Shown here piece after piece: positions 36,658 through 45,876 of a DNA stretch of 64,000 bases; within the stretch, counting starts at the first letter, position 1; the number at the start of each line of letters is the position of its first letter. The notes below the pieces were generated by a model. It worked only from the letters and a program-made list of their open reading frames with translations, did not search any database and was not told the origin of the DNA. A program made the position numbers and the translations under genes. Origin of the DNA: Bog-473 sp963850095 (GTDB taxonomy: Bacteria; Actinomycetota; Acidimicrobiia; Acidimicrobiales; RAAP-2); assembly GCA_963850095.1 (NCBI GenBank), contig CAWKJX010000012.1:372001-436000 (forward strand), in the 5' to 3' direction.

Positions 36658-38415
36658 GTGATAGCGGACGAGGTCGGATTTATATGCAATCCCCTGGATC
36701 TGGCATACCGCTATCAGGATTTCAGACTCGAATCCGATTCGACACGCCGCGCTGTATTTCGAGAAGGAGCTGACCCCTCAATCGTCAGATACCGCGGGCG
36801 GTACTACATGTTTGTGTCGATGTCACGAGGCTTCTGGCACTCTCAGAACCTCGTGGAATGGACGTTTATGCCTACCGACAAACTGCCCGCCCTCGACTAC
36901 GCGCCCGATGTGCGCGAGATCAACGGGGCGCTGTACATCTCAGCGTCGCGCCGTAATCGCGTATGCCCTTTCTTTCGCAGCGAGAATCCACTGGACGATG
37001 ACTTCATCGAGGTCACGCCGGGAACGTTTGAGTTCTGGGATCCAAACCTGTTCCAGGACGATGACGGGAAGGTGTACTTCTACTGGGGATGTTCGAATAC
37101 GACGCCTCTCTACGGCACCAGGATCGACCCGGCGACCTTCGTCACAGTGGGCGACCGGGCGGAACTGGTCTTCGCCGACGTCGAGCGACGCGGGTGGGAG
37201 CAGTTGGGCGAGAACCACATCCAAGATCAGCACGAGATCGGCGGCCAGGTCACGGGTCTCGTAGGCCAGGGTCCCTTCATCGAGGGGGCATGGATGGACA
37301 AGCATGAAGGCACGTACTATTTGCAATACGCGGCGCCCGGCACCGAATTCAATACCTACGCCGATGGATACCTGACCTCGAAGTCGCCTCTCGGCCCATT
37401 CGAGTATTCGGTGAATAGCCCTTTCTCGTCCAAGCCGGGCGGATTCATCGCGGGTGCCGGTCATGGGAGCACGTTCCAAGATGAGTACGGCAACTGGTGG
37501 CACGCATCCACGATGCGTGTCTCGATCAACTTCCTTTTTGAGCGCCGAGTGGGCTTATTTCCTGCTGGGTTCGATGAGGACGGGGTGTTGTTCTGCAATC
37601 AGAACTTTGCTGACTACCCGATGCGAGTTCCTAAAGGGCGATTCGATCCGTGGAGTGAGGTTTTTGCCGGGTGGATGCTGCTGTCGTATCGCTCGCACGC
37701 CACGGCGTCATCGTCACTGGTCGAGCATCCCCCAGGGTTGGCGGTCAACGAGGACATTCGCACATGGTGGGTAGCCGAATCCGACTCGGCCGGAGAATGG
37801 ATCTGTACCGATCTCGGTCATGAGAACACGGTGCATGCCATTCAAATCAACCTGGCCGACCATGACTTGGCCCAGCGAGCCGATCTGGTCCACGACGGTG
37901 CCGAGAGGAATGGATTCTTTCGGGCAGTCGACCCATCGACCCGCGCCACCGAGATGCTTGTCGAGACGTCCCTCGACGGCTCGATGTGGCAGGTTGTCGC
38001 GGACACGCGTAGCACCGATGCCGAGAAACCGCACGCTCTATTCTGCCTGGTACAGCCTCGGGTCGCCCGGTACGTCCGAGTCACGGCGGGGGAATTGCCG
38101 TTCGGAGCGCCCTTCGCCGTCAGTGGTCTGAGGGTTTTCGGAACAGGCCATGGCGATCTCCCCAGCGAGGCGACGGTACGAGCCACACGACTCGATGCTC
38201 GTACGGCAAAGATCGAATGGGACTCCGTCGAAGGCGCTCAGGGTTACAACGTGCGCTACGGCGTCGACCCCAACAAGCTGTATCACAGCTGGCTTCTGTA
38301 CGACCAGGTGCAGCTGGAACTGCGCAGCCTCAACGCAGACGTGGACTACTGGATCAGCGTTGACACGTTCAACGAAAACGGAATTACCGAAGGGTCCTCA
38401 ACGATTGCGGTCTAG
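36658..38415 (+). CDS. GH43-like glycosidase with carbohydrate-binding and fibronectin III domains
   Basis: 585 residues from GTG 36658. Residues 1-330 form a GH43-type beta-propeller with the three acidic residues in place: Asp39 (EGADPSIV), Asp128 (FWDPNLF) and Glu209 (GPFIEGAW). Residues 345-500 resemble an F5/8C-type domain, and 500-585 a fibronectin III domain (ARTAKIEWDSVEGAQGYNVRYG). The family includes beta-xylosidases and arabinofuranosidases. No signal peptide is seen. Codon use looks less GC-rich than in the surrounding CoA genes, and the gene sits between two copies of the thioesterase 3' end, so it was probably inserted here. Confidence 0.82.
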   Translation: MIADEVGFICNPLDLAYRYQDFRLESDSTRRAVFREGADPSIVRYRGRYYMFVSMSRGFWHSQNLVEWTFMPTDKLPALDYAPDVREINGALYISASRRNRVCPFFRSENPLDDDFIEVTPGTFEFWDPNLFQDDDGKVYFYWGCSNTTPLYGTRIDPATFVTVGDRAELVFADVERRGWEQLGENHIQDQHEIGGQVTGLVGQGPFIEGAWMDKHEGTYYLQYAAPGTEFNTYADGYLTSKSPLGPFEYSVNSPFSSKPGGFIAGAGHGSTFQDEYGNWWHASTMRVSINFLFERRVGLFPAGFDEDGVLFCNQNFADYPMRVPKGRFDPWSEVFAGWMLLSYRSHATASSSLVEHPPGLAVNEDIRTWWVAESDSAGEWICTDLGHENTVHAIQINLADHDLAQRADLVHDGAERNGFFRAVDPSTRATEMLVETSLDGSMWQVVADTRSTDAEKPHALFCLVQPRVARYVRVTAGELPFGAPFAVSGLRVFGTGHGDLPSEATVRATRLDARTAKIEWDSVEGAQGYNVRYGVDPNKLYHSWLLYDQVQLELRSLNADVDYWISVDTFNENGITEGSSTIAV

Positions 38416-38473
38416 CTACCTCGACGAGCTCACGCAGTTGCCGACTGGGCGAGGACGCCGGATCGGCCAAATC

Positions 38474-38513
38474 ATCACCTCGGCCTCGGCCGTGCTCGCC
38501 GACGTCGCTTGAG
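38474..38513 (+). repeat. Direct repeat, copy B (remnant of thioesterase 3' end)
   Basis: This copy in the 239-bp gap after GH43 repeats the last 40 bases of the thioesterase gene (37 of 40 identical) and would still encode ITSASAVLADVA plus stop. No intact gene precedes it. Such a duplicated gene end flanking an extra gene is a mark of insertion by recombination. Confidence 0.75.
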
Positions 38514-38608
38514 AATTCCGGGCCGGTAGTTCGGAGCCACCGACCCGGCGGGGTCAGCCCGGGCACATCGGGAGTTATGGGTACAGATGTGCCGGCGCTG
38601 ACGAAATC

Positions 38609-38629
38609 CGCCGGCTCCGGTGGCCGGCG
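38609..38629. terminator. Hairpin between convergent genes
   Basis: CGCCGGC and GCCGGCG form a perfect 7-bp GC stem with a 7-nt loop in the gap between the GH43 gene and the oppositely oriented small gene at 38655. It is placed to end transcription from both sides; there is no clear T-run. Confidence 0.4.
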
Positions 38630-38654
38630 CATGTGGTGCGAGCGCGTTCGGCGC

Positions 38655-38990
38655 TCAGGGCCCGGGCTCGACCAGCAGATCGAGATAGGCGGCGCCGGTG
38701 TCCGGCACCGCGCCCTGGCCCCAGCACTCGACCGGGAACGACACCATGATCATGGAATAGAGCATGTGCACGAGGTTCGTCGCGTCCTCAGGCATGTCGT
38801 CGATGGCGAACTTGTCGCAGTACGACATCGCATCTTCGTAGCGAGCCGTGATGGCGTCGTAGAACGCCTGCATCTGGTCCATGGGCACGGCGAGGCGTTG
38901 CGCGAAGCGCTCCGCCTCCGTCGCCAGACACCACGTGGCCGCGAAGGGCTCCAGGTCGGAGAACTCGCTCGGCAGCATTGCGTCAGCCAT
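38655..38990 (-). CDS. Small conserved protein accompanying a Rieske oxygenase, function unknown
   Basis: 111 residues from ATG 38990, 2 bp after the Rieske stop. The sequence reads FSDLEPFAATWCLATEAERFAQR at the start, then MQAFYDAITARYEDAMSYCDKF, and is probably all-helical. I do not recognise a named domain. Tight coupling to the oxygenase suggests an accessory role, such as assembly or a small subunit. It is not a ferredoxin, having only isolated cysteines. It is real by codon use and by its position in the operon. Confidence 0.65.
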   Translation of the reverse strand: MADAMLPSEFSDLEPFAATWCLATEAERFAQRLAVPMDQMQAFYDAITARYEDAMSYCDKFAIDDMPEDATNLVHMLYSMIMVSFPVECWGQGAVPDTGAAYLDLLVEPGP

Positions 38991-38992
38991 GG

Positions 38993-40267
38993 TCAGACCC
39001 CCACCGTCTCTTGTGACTTCTTGTACTCGTCCACCCACTCACCGGCCACGTGGTGGAGGTGGCGGCACAGCACCTCCTGGTCGTTCAGTGGGAACCGCTT
39101 GACCACCCGCGACTCGAGCATCGTCTGCGTGGCCTCCAGGGTGTTGGCGTCCTGCAGCCCGTACTCCTTGAACGAGACGGCCGCGATCTCCTGCGCCACC
39201 CGCTCCCGGGGCGTCTTCGGCGGCACGAAGTACAGGGTGCCCTCGAAGATGTGCGTGTTATGCGAAGTCGGCCAGTAGTGGTAGGTCAGATACCAGCCCT
39301 GGCCCCACACGAGGATGGTGAAGTTGGGGAAGATCTGCCAAGAATCCAGACCCCACGGGTCACAGCCGGCCGGGTTGATGCCGGCAGCCTTCTGGTCGTA
39401 GTCCAGGTCGGGCTTGTCCCATGGACCGAAGAGGCCACTGCGCGTGATGCGCTCCATCGGCTTGAGCATGTTGTCCGGGAGGGTCCAGGGATGGACGCCC
39501 GCCGTGCTCACGAGGCGGTGCGGCCCTGAGATCGTGTACGCCGGCGCCTCGAACCCCGCCTGCTGCATGGAATTCGACAGGTCCAGCGGCGTCTGCTTCG
39601 CGTGCAACATCGGGGCGTGGTAAAACTCCTGGAAGGCGTCCATGTAGAGCTTCCAGTTGGCTCCGACCTCGGCACGGTAGAACCAGCGCTCGGTCTGCGT
39701 CTCGAACGGATAGTTCTCGAGCTTCGTCACCTCCGGTCCGAGAAAGTCGACGAGATTCTGCTCGGGCTCGTCGGCCAGGTTGACGAAGATGAAGCCGGCC
39801 CACACCTCGCAGTGCACGGGCACCAGCCCGTAGTCGGCCTTGTCGAGGTTGAAGAACTCCTGCTCCTGTTGGACGAACGAGCAGGCGCCGTCGAGGTCGT
39901 AACGCCAGCCGTGGTACTTGCAGACGAACTGGCGTGAGACGCCGCTCGTCTCCTCCCGGGGGAAGTCGCGCCACACCAGCTTGTTGCCGCGGTGGCGGCA
40001 GACGTTGTAGAAGGCCCTGATCTCGTCGTCCGCACCCCGCACGATCACGACGGAGGTCTTGGCGATGACGAGCTCCTTGGTGAAGTAACTCCCCTTGCGC
40101 GGCAGCTGCTCGACCCGCCCGACGTTGAGCCAGGCGCGCTTGAAGATCGCCTCGCGCTCGAGCTCGTAGAACTCGGGAGAGATGGAGTCTTCGTAGGAGA
40201 TGGGCTCGGTGCCGAGCCCGTAGTGCTCGGTCCAGCTCCCCTCGGGTGGCTTTGGCCATTTCGCCAT
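38993..40267 (-). CDS. Rieske non-heme iron oxygenase, alpha subunit
   Basis: 424 residues from ATG 40267. The Rieske 2Fe-2S ligands are in CRHRGNK and CKYHGW near residues 90-120. The catalytic domain carries the mononuclear iron motif in MDAFQEFYHAPMLH, followed by a typical hydrophobic pocket region. It hydroxylates or demethylates an aromatic or polycyclic substrate using electrons from a reductase; the KshB-like protein at 34616 is the nearest donor. It is followed at 2 bp by the small accessory gene. An inverted repeat (TCTCA-5-TGAGA) lies upstream near 40330. Confidence 0.9.
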   Translation of the reverse strand: MAKWPKPPEGSWTEHYGLGTEPISYEDSISPEFYELEREAIFKRAWLNVGRVEQLPRKGSYFTKELVIAKTSVVIVRGADDEIRAFYNVCRHRGNKLVWRDFPREETSGVSRQFVCKYHGWRYDLDGACSFVQQEQEFFNLDKADYGLVPVHCEVWAGFIFVNLADEPEQNLVDFLGPEVTKLENYPFETQTERWFYRAEVGANWKLYMDAFQEFYHAPMLHAKQTPLDLSNSMQQAGFEAPAYTISGPHRLVSTAGVHPWTLPDNMLKPMERITRSGLFGPWDKPDLDYDQKAAGINPAGCDPWGLDSWQIFPNFTILVWGQGWYLTYHYWPTSHNTHIFEGTLYFVPPKTPRERVAQEIAAVSFKEYGLQDANTLEATQTMLESRVVKRFPLNDQEVLCRHLHHVAGEWVDEYKKSQETVGV

Positions 40268-40376
40268 GTTGCGGATCCTCTCGTCCTCGTCTCGCCGGTC
40301 GGTGACGGCGCTTATGGTAGCACGCCTCTCACTGAATGAGAAGGGCATTATCGGGTTTGGGACGACCGGTACACGA

Positions 40377-43010
40377 CTACGGGAGTGGCTGCTTACCGAC
40401 CCTTTCTGGTCTCCATCCGGACGGCAACTGGGTGGCGTAGGTGGCCGCCCCAGGGCCTTGGCGCTCGGCGGATCGCCCACCCGGCAGGACAACCTCGGCC
40501 TCGGACCCCGGCGGAACGGTGACGGTCAACTCGAAGCGATCACCGTGGCGGCGCCAGGAGGATCCGATCCGGCCGTACGGCGAGTCGTGCACCGCCTCGG
40601 CCCAGGTCAAACCGCCGCCCGGGAGAACGGGCGCCACCCGGAACCGGCGGTAACCGGGCTCCCCGTCCATCTGCTGGATCCCGGCCACAGAGCGATGCAG
40701 GAACGAGACGACGGCCCCCTTGCTGTAGTGGTTGAGGGAGTCGTGGGCCCGGCCCTCGGCGTCCACGCCCTCCCAGGATTCCCACACCGTGGTGGCGCCG
40801 CGGTCGATCATGGCCAGCCACGATGGCGGCGTGCGCTGGAAGAGGAGCTCGTAGGCCACGTCGAGATGCCCGGTCTCGGCCAGGACGGGCAGCAGGAACG
40901 GTGTGGCCAGAAAGCCCGTTCCGACATGGGTGCCGGCCGCCCGGATCAGGTCCACCAGTCCGTCGGCGGCGTGCGTCCTGAGCTCCGGCGGCACGAGCCC
41001 GAAAGCCAGGGCGCGGACATGGTTGGCCTGCGTGTCGGGAGTAAGCGTGCCATCGGGTCCGATGTACTCGGCGCGCCAGGCGCCCAGGGCGTTGGCCGCC
41101 AGCTCGGCGAACCGTTGCGCCTCGTCCTGGTGGCCGAGCAGCTGGCCGATGCGGGCCGCCAGGGTCGCTGATCGGTACAGGTAGGCGGTGCCGACCGATC
41201 CCTGGTCGGAACTCAACTCCGCCGCCATGTCGTCGACGCCGGGTTCGGTCCACTCACCCCAGTGGAAACCCCCGTCCCAGAGGAAGGCCTCGTGCGGCAG
41301 GGGTGCGGGGCGCCTGGCCTCCCGGCTGGGATGACGACGCGTGCGCGCCATGGTGGCCGCGTAGTCGAGCCAACCGACCATGGAGGGCCAGAGCTCGGAC
41401 AGCACCCCGTCGTCGCCGTAGGCGCGCCACAGCTCCCAGGGCACGATCACGACAGCATCCCCCCACCCCGAAGAACCCTGGAGCAGCTTCCAGATGTCGC
41501 CCTGGTCCTGCTGCCAGCACTCCGAGTCGGGTGCGATGTTGGTGACGCATCCGTCCGGGCGCTGCTGAGACGCCACATCACGCAACCATTTGAGGGAGAA
41601 GCCGGCCACGTCGTAGAGGAACGCTGCGGTGGGGACGAAGAGCTGCCAGTCGCCGGTCCAACCGGCGCGCTCGCGCTGCGGGCAGTCGGTGGGTATGTCG
41701 CACGCGTTGTCCCGGAAGCTCCACTCGGCAATGTCATGGAAGCGGTTGATGGACTCGTCGCTGCAGCGGAACCATCCGGTTCGCCGCAGGTCCGTATGCA
41801 CCACGACGCCGGTCACGTCATCTGGCGTCAGGGGGCCGGAGTGACCCGCGATGCGGGCGTAACGGAACCCGTGGCTGGTGTGACGCGGTTCGAACGCTTC
41901 GCCGACACCGCCCACCGAGACAACGGTGTCGACCTGGAATGGGCCGTCAGGTTTCTGGTGGTAGCCGTCATCCGCCATCAGCAGGTTGTCCTGGGTGACG
42001 TCGCCGGATCCGTCCAGCGCCTCCCCGTGGACCAGGGTCAGCTCGCTACCCTCGGGGCCGAGATCCGAGAGCCGCAACCAGCCGTTGATGTTCTGGCCCA
42101 GATCGACGATGTGCCGGTCGCTGCCCAGCCTCGTCACGGAGACAGGCCGCAGCTCCTCCATTCGGCGGACCGGTGGCGCCGGCGACCAGGCCAGCGGGCC
42201 GAGCGGCGTGCCGGGCACCACGACGGGCTGCCAGTCCTCCGATCGCCGCCGATGGTCTTCGACCTGTCCGGCCATGAGGTCGGCCGAGACGAGTGGTCCG
42301 GTGGCCGACATCCAGGCGGCCCCGGTGGGCACCGTGACGCCGTCGGCCTCCAACTGCCCAAGGAAGCCGAGGGTGGACCCGAACCCGTCGATGCGCTGGC
42401 GACCTCCCGTTCGCCCCCGGTACCAGCCGTCAGAAAGCAGGACCTCCCACCGATTGTCGCCCTGAACGACCAGGTCGGTGACGTCGTACGCCTGGACGTG
42501 CAACCGGACTGGATAGCTCGTGAATCCCGGCGTCAACTCGTGGTCGCCCACCCGATGCCCATTGAGGTAGCACTCGTAGATACCGTGTGCCGTGGCGTAG
42601 AGACGGGCAGTCCCCACCGACGCATCGAGGTGGAACTCGTGCGACAGAACATGGGCCGAGCGCTCGATCTCGACTGGCTCGATCAATGCCGCCACCCAAT
42701 CGACGAGCTCCAGGAGGCCCGTTTCACACCAGGCGGGCTCCGACCACGGGCTCCCGCCCTGGTCGGTCCAGGTGCGCACTCGCCACTCGGCCCGCTGGCG
42801 TGAGCGCAGTGGATCGGCCGGCCACGGCACCAGGAGGTGGTCCGCGCTGACGGTACGCCCATGCGACCGTTGATCGACCTCGACTTCAAAGGCCTCCTGG
42901 TACCTCGCCCCATCCGGCAACCTCCAGGAGAGACGGGGCCGGGACTCCCCGAGCCCCAGTATGGCGGCACCAAAGTGTTCGGTTCGAAGCATCTCCGGCG
43001 CGCGCGTCAC
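40377..43010 (-). CDS. Alpha-L-rhamnosidase, GH78, cytoplasmic
   Basis: 877 residues. The N-terminal Ig-like and jelly-roll modules (ARLYATAHGIYECYLNGHRV) are followed by the (alpha/alpha)6 barrel with the GH78 signature DCPQRERAGWTGDWQ and the later WESWEG and HYSKGAV. It releases terminal L-rhamnose, common on flavonoid and saponin glycosides. No signal peptide. Start ATG 43010 or 42992, 18 bp or so after the TetR stop at 43029, so both are probably one transcript. No rhamnose catabolic genes are in the window. Confidence 0.88.
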   Translation of the reverse strand: MTRAPEMLRTEHFGAAILGLGESRPRLSWRLPDGARYQEAFEVEVDQRSHGRTVSADHLLVPWPADPLRSRQRAEWRVRTWTDQGGSPWSEPAWCETGLLELVDWVAALIEPVEIERSAHVLSHEFHLDASVGTARLYATAHGIYECYLNGHRVGDHELTPGFTSYPVRLHVQAYDVTDLVVQGDNRWEVLLSDGWYRGRTGGRQRIDGFGSTLGFLGQLEADGVTVPTGAAWMSATGPLVSADLMAGQVEDHRRRSEDWQPVVVPGTPLGPLAWSPAPPVRRMEELRPVSVTRLGSDRHIVDLGQNINGWLRLSDLGPEGSELTLVHGEALDGSGDVTQDNLLMADDGYHQKPDGPFQVDTVVSVGGVGEAFEPRHTSHGFRYARIAGHSGPLTPDDVTGVVVHTDLRRTGWFRCSDESINRFHDIAEWSFRDNACDIPTDCPQRERAGWTGDWQLFVPTAAFLYDVAGFSLKWLRDVASQQRPDGCVTNIAPDSECWQQDQGDIWKLLQGSSGWGDAVVIVPWELWRAYGDDGVLSELWPSMVGWLDYAATMARTRRHPSREARRPAPLPHEAFLWDGGFHWGEWTEPGVDDMAAELSSDQGSVGTAYLYRSATLAARIGQLLGHQDEAQRFAELAANALGAWRAEYIGPDGTLTPDTQANHVRALAFGLVPPELRTHAADGLVDLIRAAGTHVGTGFLATPFLLPVLAETGHLDVAYELLFQRTPPSWLAMIDRGATTVWESWEGVDAEGRAHDSLNHYSKGAVVSFLHRSVAGIQQMDGEPGYRRFRVAPVLPGGGLTWAEAVHDSPYGRIGSSWRRHGDRFELTVTVPPGSEAEVVLPGGRSAERQGPGAATYATQLPSGWRPERVGKQPLP

Positions 43011-43028
43011 AGAACGATGCCTGAATCG

Positions 43029-43640
43029 TCATCCATGGCGGCGGACGGAACGTGCCGCTTCCAAGCGATCGAGCAGCTGCTCCATGGCCACGGAGGCCTC
43101 GTCTTGCGCCGTGTCGAACCCGGCGGCCTGGTCGTAGGCCATGGCGTACGCCAGACCCTGCATGGTGGCGGCGACGAGCGAAGGTGGAAAGGCGTCGCGG
43201 TCGATGCCGTACTCCGGGAGGATTGTCTCGAGCGTTTCGATCTGCATGCGGCGCGCAGCGCGGGCGAACTCGGCCACCTCGGCCTGGAGAGCCGGACGAT
43301 GATTCGCCGCCGCCGTGATCTCCACCAGGAGTCGACTCCCCCGCCGGTCGGATGCCAGCTTCCACCACGCCCGCAACGGCTCTGCTGAGGCGAGCGCGTC
43401 CGCCATCCGGGCCACGTTGCCCTCGCCGCGCCGACGGACCAGCGCGGCGAACAACTCGTCGAGGGTTCCGTAGTGGTAGTGCACCTTCAGACCGGTCTCG
43501 GCCTCCAGGCGCCGCGAAGTCACCGCGGCGTAGCCATCTCGCAGCATGATCAGCTCTGCCGCGTCCAGAAGCTTCCGTCGCTTCTCGAACGTGGCCGCGC
43601 GGGGACGCCGCGGGACGGTCGAAGACGCCGTCCGACTCAC
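43029..43640 (-). CDS. TetR-family transcriptional regulator
   Basis: 203 residues. The helix-turn-helix is in GYAAVTSRRLEAETGLKVHYHYG near residues 35-60, with the usual TetR ligand domain after it. It diverges from the P450 at 43775 and is followed by the rhamnosidase. A strong palindrome at 43734-43757 in the divergent region is the likely operator, covering the P450 promoter. A hydrophobic aglycone or its metabolite is a likely ligand. Confidence 0.88.
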   Translation of the reverse strand: MSRTASSTVPRRPRAATFEKRRKLLDAAELIMLRDGYAAVTSRRLEAETGLKVHYHYGTLDELFAALVRRRGEGNVARMADALASAEPLRAWWKLASDRRGSRLLVEITAAANHRPALQAEVAEFARAARRMQIETLETILPEYGIDRDAFPPSLVAATMQGLAYAMAYDQAAGFDTAQDEASVAMEQLLDRLEAARSVRRHG

Positions 43641-43713
43641 CGCCAGGTCCGTCGCTTAAAACAGAGCACTCGACCCAAAATTTGCCTCCCCAGGAGTCCT
43701 ACGGTGGATCCTC

Positions 43714-43757
43714 TTGACAACTCAAACTATCATAAGTTAGAACGATCGCTCTAACTT
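43714..43757 (+). promoter_or_regulatory. P450 promoter with overlapping TetR-type operator
   Basis: A TTGACA -35 box (43714-43719) is followed 18 bp later by TAGAAC as a -10 box. Over the -10 lies a palindrome at 43734-43757 with perfect 8-bp arms AAGTTAGA/TCTAACTT around ACGATCGC, whose core CGATCG is itself symmetric. The overlap is the classic layout for repression by the adjacent TetR protein. Confidence 0.65.
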
Positions 43758-43774
43758 GAGATGAGGCACGCATC

Positions 43775-44971
43775 ATGGCCATGACCGGTTCCAGCGTCTA
43801 TTACGACCCGTACGACGTGGAAATCAACGCCGATCCCTACCCCGCTTACGCACGACTTCGGGAAGAGGCGCCGATCTATCACAACGACCGCTACGACTTC
43901 TGGTTCCTCTCCCGGCACGAGGACGTGGCCAAGGCCTTCGTGAACTGGAAGGTGTTCACGAGCACCCACAGCGACATCCTCGACATCATGAAGGCGGACA
44001 TCACCCTCCCCAAAGGCATCGTGATGTTCGAGGACCCCCCTGGGCATACGTCGCATCGGAGTCTCTTGTCCCGGGTCTTCACTCCGAAGCGAATGGCCGA
44101 GCTCGAGGACCAGGTGCGCCAGTTCTGCGTCCGCTGCCTCGACCCGCTGGTCGGTTCGGACGGCTTCGACATCATTGCCGAGCTCGGCACGATGCTCCCG
44201 ATGCGCGTGATCGGCATGCTGCTCGGCATCCCCGAGCAGGACCAGGTTTCCGTGCGCAACAAGACCGACAGGAACCTGCGGACGCAGCCGGGCCAACCGA
44301 TGGTGATCGTGGAAGAGGAGGTGGGGAGCGGCGCCATGTTCGAGGACTACATCGAGTGGCGATCGAAGCACCCCGCCGACGATCTCATGACCGTGCTGCT
44401 CAACGCCGAGTTCGAGGATGCCGACGGCACGTCGCGCACACTCACGCGCCAGGAGGTCACCACGTACACGTCCGTCCTGGCTGGAGCGGGGAACGAGACA
44501 ACCGGGCGCCTCATCGGATGGCTGGCCAAGGTGCTGGCGGAGCACCCTGACCAACGTCGCGCCGTCGTGGAAAACCGAGCCCTTATCCCGAGCGTCATCG
44601 ACGAGACCCTGCGCTTCGAGCCGACGGGCCACGCCACCGCCCGCTACGTCACCGAGGACATCGAGTACTACGGGACCACCGTTCCCGCCGGAAGTCCCAT
44701 CCTGCTGTCGATGGCATCGGCCAATCGCGATCCACGGCGCTTCGAGAATCCGGATCGCTTCGACATGTACCGCAAGGACATCCAACACATGACCTTCGGA
44801 TACGGCCTCCATTTCTGTCTCGGTTCGCACCTGGCCCGGCTGGAGGGTCGGGTCGCGTTGGACGAGCTGCTGAACCGGTGGCCCCAGTGGGACGTCGACT
44901 ACAGCGACATCAAGCTGGCGCCGACCTCGACCGTTCGTGGTTGGGAACGGATGCCGATCATCCTCCGCTGA
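43775..44971 (+). CDS. Cytochrome P450
   Basis: 398 residues. I-helix AGAGNETTGR, ExxR in DETLRFEPT, and heme loop FGYGLHFCLGSHLAR with the Cys ligand near residue 348. It is a soluble bacterial class I enzyme and needs a separate ferredoxin and reductase. It is a clear paralogue of the P450 at 62787, sharing the opening YYDPYD and about the whole layout. The stop region overlaps the convergent CitE-like gene by 14 bp. Substrate unknown; the context suggests a terpenoid or steroid-like compound. Confidence 0.93.
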   Translation: MAMTGSSVYYDPYDVEINADPYPAYARLREEAPIYHNDRYDFWFLSRHEDVAKAFVNWKVFTSTHSDILDIMKADITLPKGIVMFEDPPGHTSHRSLLSRVFTPKRMAELEDQVRQFCVRCLDPLVGSDGFDIIAELGTMLPMRVIGMLLGIPEQDQVSVRNKTDRNLRTQPGQPMVIVEEEVGSGAMFEDYIEWRSKHPADDLMTVLLNAEFEDADGTSRTLTRQEVTTYTSVLAGAGNETTGRLIGWLAKVLAEHPDQRRAVVENRALIPSVIDETLRFEPTGHATARYVTEDIEYYGTTVPAGSPILLSMASANRDPRRFENPDRFDMYRKDIQHMTFGYGLHFCLGSHLARLEGRVALDELLNRWPQWDVDYSDIKLAPTSTVRGWERMPIILR

Positions 44972-45866
44972 GACGCGCCTTGTGCAGCGTGTTGGCGGCC
45001 AGGCGCATGTGGGCGGCGTCGACCAACTTGCCGTCACGCCCGATGGCGCCCACTCCCCCGGCCTCGGCTTCTCGATAGGTCGCCATGGCCTCCTCGGCCT
45101 CGGCCACCTCGGCGGGCGTGGGCGAGAACACCTCGTTGGCGATCGGCACCTGCCCGGGGTGGATGGCCCACTTCCCGTCGAAGCCGAGCGCGCTGGCCTG
45201 CAGCGCTGAGCGCCGGTAGCCGTCCGGGTCCTGGTAGGCGGGAAAAGGTGCGTCGACCGCATCCACCAGACCGGCCCGGGCCGCGGTGAGGACCTGCACG
45301 CGGGCGAAGTGCCAGAAGTCCCCGGGGTAGTCGACAACGGGGTCGAAGTTGCCGTCCACCCGCGCGTGCAACGAGGCCGAGAGATCGCCCGCCCCGAAAA
45401 TCAGCGCCTCGAGCCGGTCGCTCGACTGGGCGATCTCGAGCGCGTTGGCCAGGCCCTCCGCCTCCTCAATGAGCACCTCGAGCCCGATCTTGTGGGTGAG
45501 CCCGAGCTTGGTCTCCAGCTGGTCCAACAGGACGTCGACCCACCAGACGTCCCGAGCCCGACGCACCTTGGGCACGATCAGCACGTCGACGCAGTCGCGG
45601 GCGCCCGTGACGATCTCAATGATGTCGCCGTGGCACCACGGCGTATCGATGCCGTTGACGCGCACGGCGCGCACCGTGCGTCCCCAGTCGAGTCCCGTCA
45701 GCGCGCCGACGGCGATGGCGCGGGCCGATTCCTTCACTGCCGGCGCGCAGGCGTCCTCGAGGTCGAGGAACACGAGGTCGGCACCCGATGTCGGCGCCTT
45801 CTCGCACATGCGCTCGCTGCTGGCGGGCGTGGCGAGCTCGGAACGTCGGGCTCGGGGTGCGCGCAC
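44958..45866 (-). CDS. CitE/HpcH-family CoA ester lyase
   Basis: 302 residues from GTG 45866, which has GGAGG close upstream. The family core is seen in RSELATPASSERMCEKA (start), LVFLDLEDACAP with metal-ligand acidic residues, IGLEVLIEEAEGLANA and FGAGDLSASL. Members cleave or form citramalyl-CoA, malyl-CoA and similar beta-hydroxyacyl-CoA thioesters. It ends the operon LLM monooxygenase - CoA-transferase - lyase, which reads like an activate-then-cleave route. Overlaps the convergent P450 by 14 bp. Confidence 0.83.
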   Translation of the reverse strand: MRAPRARRSELATPASSERMCEKAPTSGADLVFLDLEDACAPAVKESARAIAVGALTGLDWGRTVRAVRVNGIDTPWCHGDIIEIVTGARDCVDVLIVPKVRRARDVWWVDVLLDQLETKLGLTHKIGLEVLIEEAEGLANALEIAQSSDRLEALIFGAGDLSASLHARVDGNFDPVVDYPGDFWHFARVQVLTAARAGLVDAVDAPFPAYQDPDGYRRSALQASALGFDGKWAIHPGQVPIANEVFSPTPAEVAEAEEAMATYREAEAGGVGAIGRDGKLVDAAHMRLAANTLHKARLSGG

Positions 45867-45876
45867 GGTACCTCCT

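Noticed and set aside
36658..36671. Half-site TGATAGCG at the GH43 start as a member of the second LacI regulon
   Set aside because: Only one half matches and it lies in the start codon region; a chance match is likely.
40322..40340. Inverted repeat TCTCA-5-TGAGA upstream of the Rieske gene as a second target of the TetR at 29640
   Set aside because: Similar to the GAGAG-5-CTCTC repeat at 30380 only in layout; arm sequence and spacing do not give one consensus.
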